This document shows, piece after piece, positions 46,812 through 47,699 of a DNA stretch of 47,699 bases. The position numbers were made by a program, and so were the translations under genes. Source of the stretch: Ruthenibacterium sp. Lineage in GTDB: Bacteria > Bacillota > Clostridia > Oscillospirales > Ruminococcaceae. The number at the start of each line of letters is the position of its first letter. Position 1 is the stretch's first letter. The DNA lies in contig JAHHSK010000006.1 in assembly GCA_020025255.1 (NCBI GenBank), positions 1-47,699 of the forward strand. The letters run 5' to 3'. The notes under the pieces are model-generated. The model saw only the letters and a list, made by a program, of their open reading frames with translations, was not told the origin of the DNA and made no database searches.

Positions 46812-47567
46812 TTATTTTGTGAAAGAAGGACACTGATAACGCGGTTTGCCAATGCTGTGCTTGCCGTATTCGATCGCCCCGGTGGGGCATCCGCAGATAC
46901 ACGACATACAATGTGTGCAGTTGCCGTTCCATACAGGCCGCCCATTTTGCATTTGAATGTTGGCAAGAACACAGGAACAAGCACATTTCCCGCACCCGAT
47001 GCAGGCATTGGAAACCGTAAATTTCTTGTCTTTTACGATCAGGGAATAAAAAGCAGTGTTGACAAAATCGGATTTTACTTTGTCAATGGGATTGGGGGCA
47101 GCCGAGGGCAGGGCAAGACGAGCGCGAATCGTTTCAGCGGCGGCAGTTAAAACGGGAAGGGCACTGCTGATAATCGTTTGCGCCTGACATTCATCCGGAA
47201 CGGAAAACATTGCCACATAATTTTCAGGCATGATAACCGCAAGCGTCCCTTTGTAGGAAAGCCCCATTTTGCGGCATAGCTCCTGGTTGGTTTCCGCGGC
47301 ATTCCCGATATCGCTTCCGCACGTCATTACAAAATAAGCATCGGTATTCCCTGTAAAGTGAGACGATTTCAGAAAATCGGCAAAGATATGCGGCAGCTGC
47401 CAGGCATAAGTGGGGCAAACAAAGACCCAAGGGCTTGCGGAGGAAAGCGCGGCACCCGTGTGTGCGCGAAGCATATCGAATGTATCCATAATGGTATCGT
47501 TCAGGGCATGGGCAAGAAATGCGGCGCAGAAACGGCTGTTTCCGGTGCCGGAAAAATAGAGGATCAT
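46812..47567 (-). CDS. EFR1-type flavodoxin/ferredoxin protein
   Basis: 251 residues. N-terminal flavodoxin-like fold (about 1-150) starting MILYFSGTGNSRFCA, the FMN phosphate loop, with WVFVCPTYAWQLP; C-terminal 2x4Fe-4S ferredoxin (about 185-235): ACIGCGKCACSCVLANI and NCTHCMSCICGCPTGAIEYG, with all eight cysteines. EFR1 proteins are electron carriers of anaerobes; the partner is unknown. Own promoter upstream, likely operon with the CDF-like transporter. Confidence 0.88.
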   Translation of the reverse strand: MILYFSGTGNSRFCAAFLAHALNDTIMDTFDMLRAHTGAALSSASPWVFVCPTYAWQLPHIFADFLKSSHFTGNTDAYFVMTCGSDIGNAAETNQELCRKMGLSYKGTLAVIMPENYVAMFSVPDECQAQTIISSALPVLTAAAETIRARLALPSAAPNPIDKVKSDFVNTAFYSLIVKDKKFTVSNACIGCGKCACSCVLANIQMQNGRPVWNGNCTHCMSCICGCPTGAIEYGKHSIGKPRYQCPSFTK

Positions 47568-47632
47568 GGAAAAGACTCCTTACGAAATAGAGTGTGGGGT
47601 GCATACGTTTTTTTGAGGATATCTGTATGTGA

Positions 47633-47661
47633 ATTATACCATTTCACAAAATCAAATTCAA
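47633..47661 (-). promoter_or_regulatory. Promoter of the EFR1 gene
   Basis: Minus strand TTGAAT (47661-47656), 17 bases, TATAAT (47638-47633) with upstream TGG (extended -10). Confidence 0.7.
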
Positions 47662-47699
47662 TCCAAACGCTTCGGCGCAATACCGGCAAAAACGCAGCC

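Overview
The window comes from an endospore-forming anaerobe of the Bacillota, class Clostridia, probably close to the Oscillospirales/Ruminococcaceae. The support is a complete spoIIIAA-AH operon, SpoIIM, a CwlD/PdaA cortex pair, a two-gene SufC/SufB Fe-S system, an EFR1-type ferredoxin, oxygen-sensitive two-subunit L-serine dehydratase, a tyrosine T-box and strong AGGAGG ribosome binding sites. The gene order spoIIIA - asp23 - nusB - xseAB - ispA - dxs - tlyA - nadK - argR - recN is the usual clostridial one. I see no prophage, insertion sequence, transposase or CRISPR array.

Layout. 1-450: start of a minus-strand ABC exporter behind a long leader that looks like a translation-sensing attenuator. 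790-4591 (minus): an old-yellow-enzyme flavoprotein, and an ECF sigma factor with a two-helix membrane protein and a zinc-ribbon membrane protein. 4805-9612 (plus): spoIIIAA-AH, the mother-cell part of the feeding-tube complex. 9762-19686 (plus): housekeeping string from Asp23 to RecN, covering antitermination, exonuclease VII, isoprenoid precursors (IspA, Dxs), NAD kinase, arginine repressor and DNA repair. 19683-21236: T-box-controlled tyrS. 21407-22759 (minus): a cation/proton antiporter behind what I read as a fluoride (crcB) riboswitch. 22756-27258 (minus): lysine/diaminopimelate operon asd-dapA-dapB with a CapA-like lipoprotein and a free-standing ACT protein resembling the aspartokinase regulatory part, behind a structured leader with an intrinsic terminator that I cannot assign to a known class. 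27560-30175 (plus): queA-tgt (queuosine) and yajC. 30239-31383: a small membrane protein and SpoIIM. 31537-34011 (minus): a large polytopic membrane protein and tRNA-Thr(CGT). 34258-39605 (minus): MATE transporter, SufB/SufC, a degenerate-looking P-loop relative and a DUF4434-like barrel. 39993-43846 (plus): a divergent peptide deformylase, a second MATE transporter and sdaAB-sdaAA. 44042-47567 (minus): cwlD/pdaA for cortex muramic-lactam, a CDF-like transporter and an EFR1 flavodoxin/ferredoxin.

The items I think deserve most attention are RNA-level: the ABC-exporter attenuator (169-449), the unassigned asd leader (27259-27505), and the fluoride riboswitch on an antiporter (22633-22721). At protein level the best are the ECF sigma/zinc-ribbon module, the peptide deformylase lacking the motif-1 glutamine, the stand-alone ACT protein, and the probable CTG start of spoIIIAE. 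All family names rest on reading motifs by eye; no database search was run.
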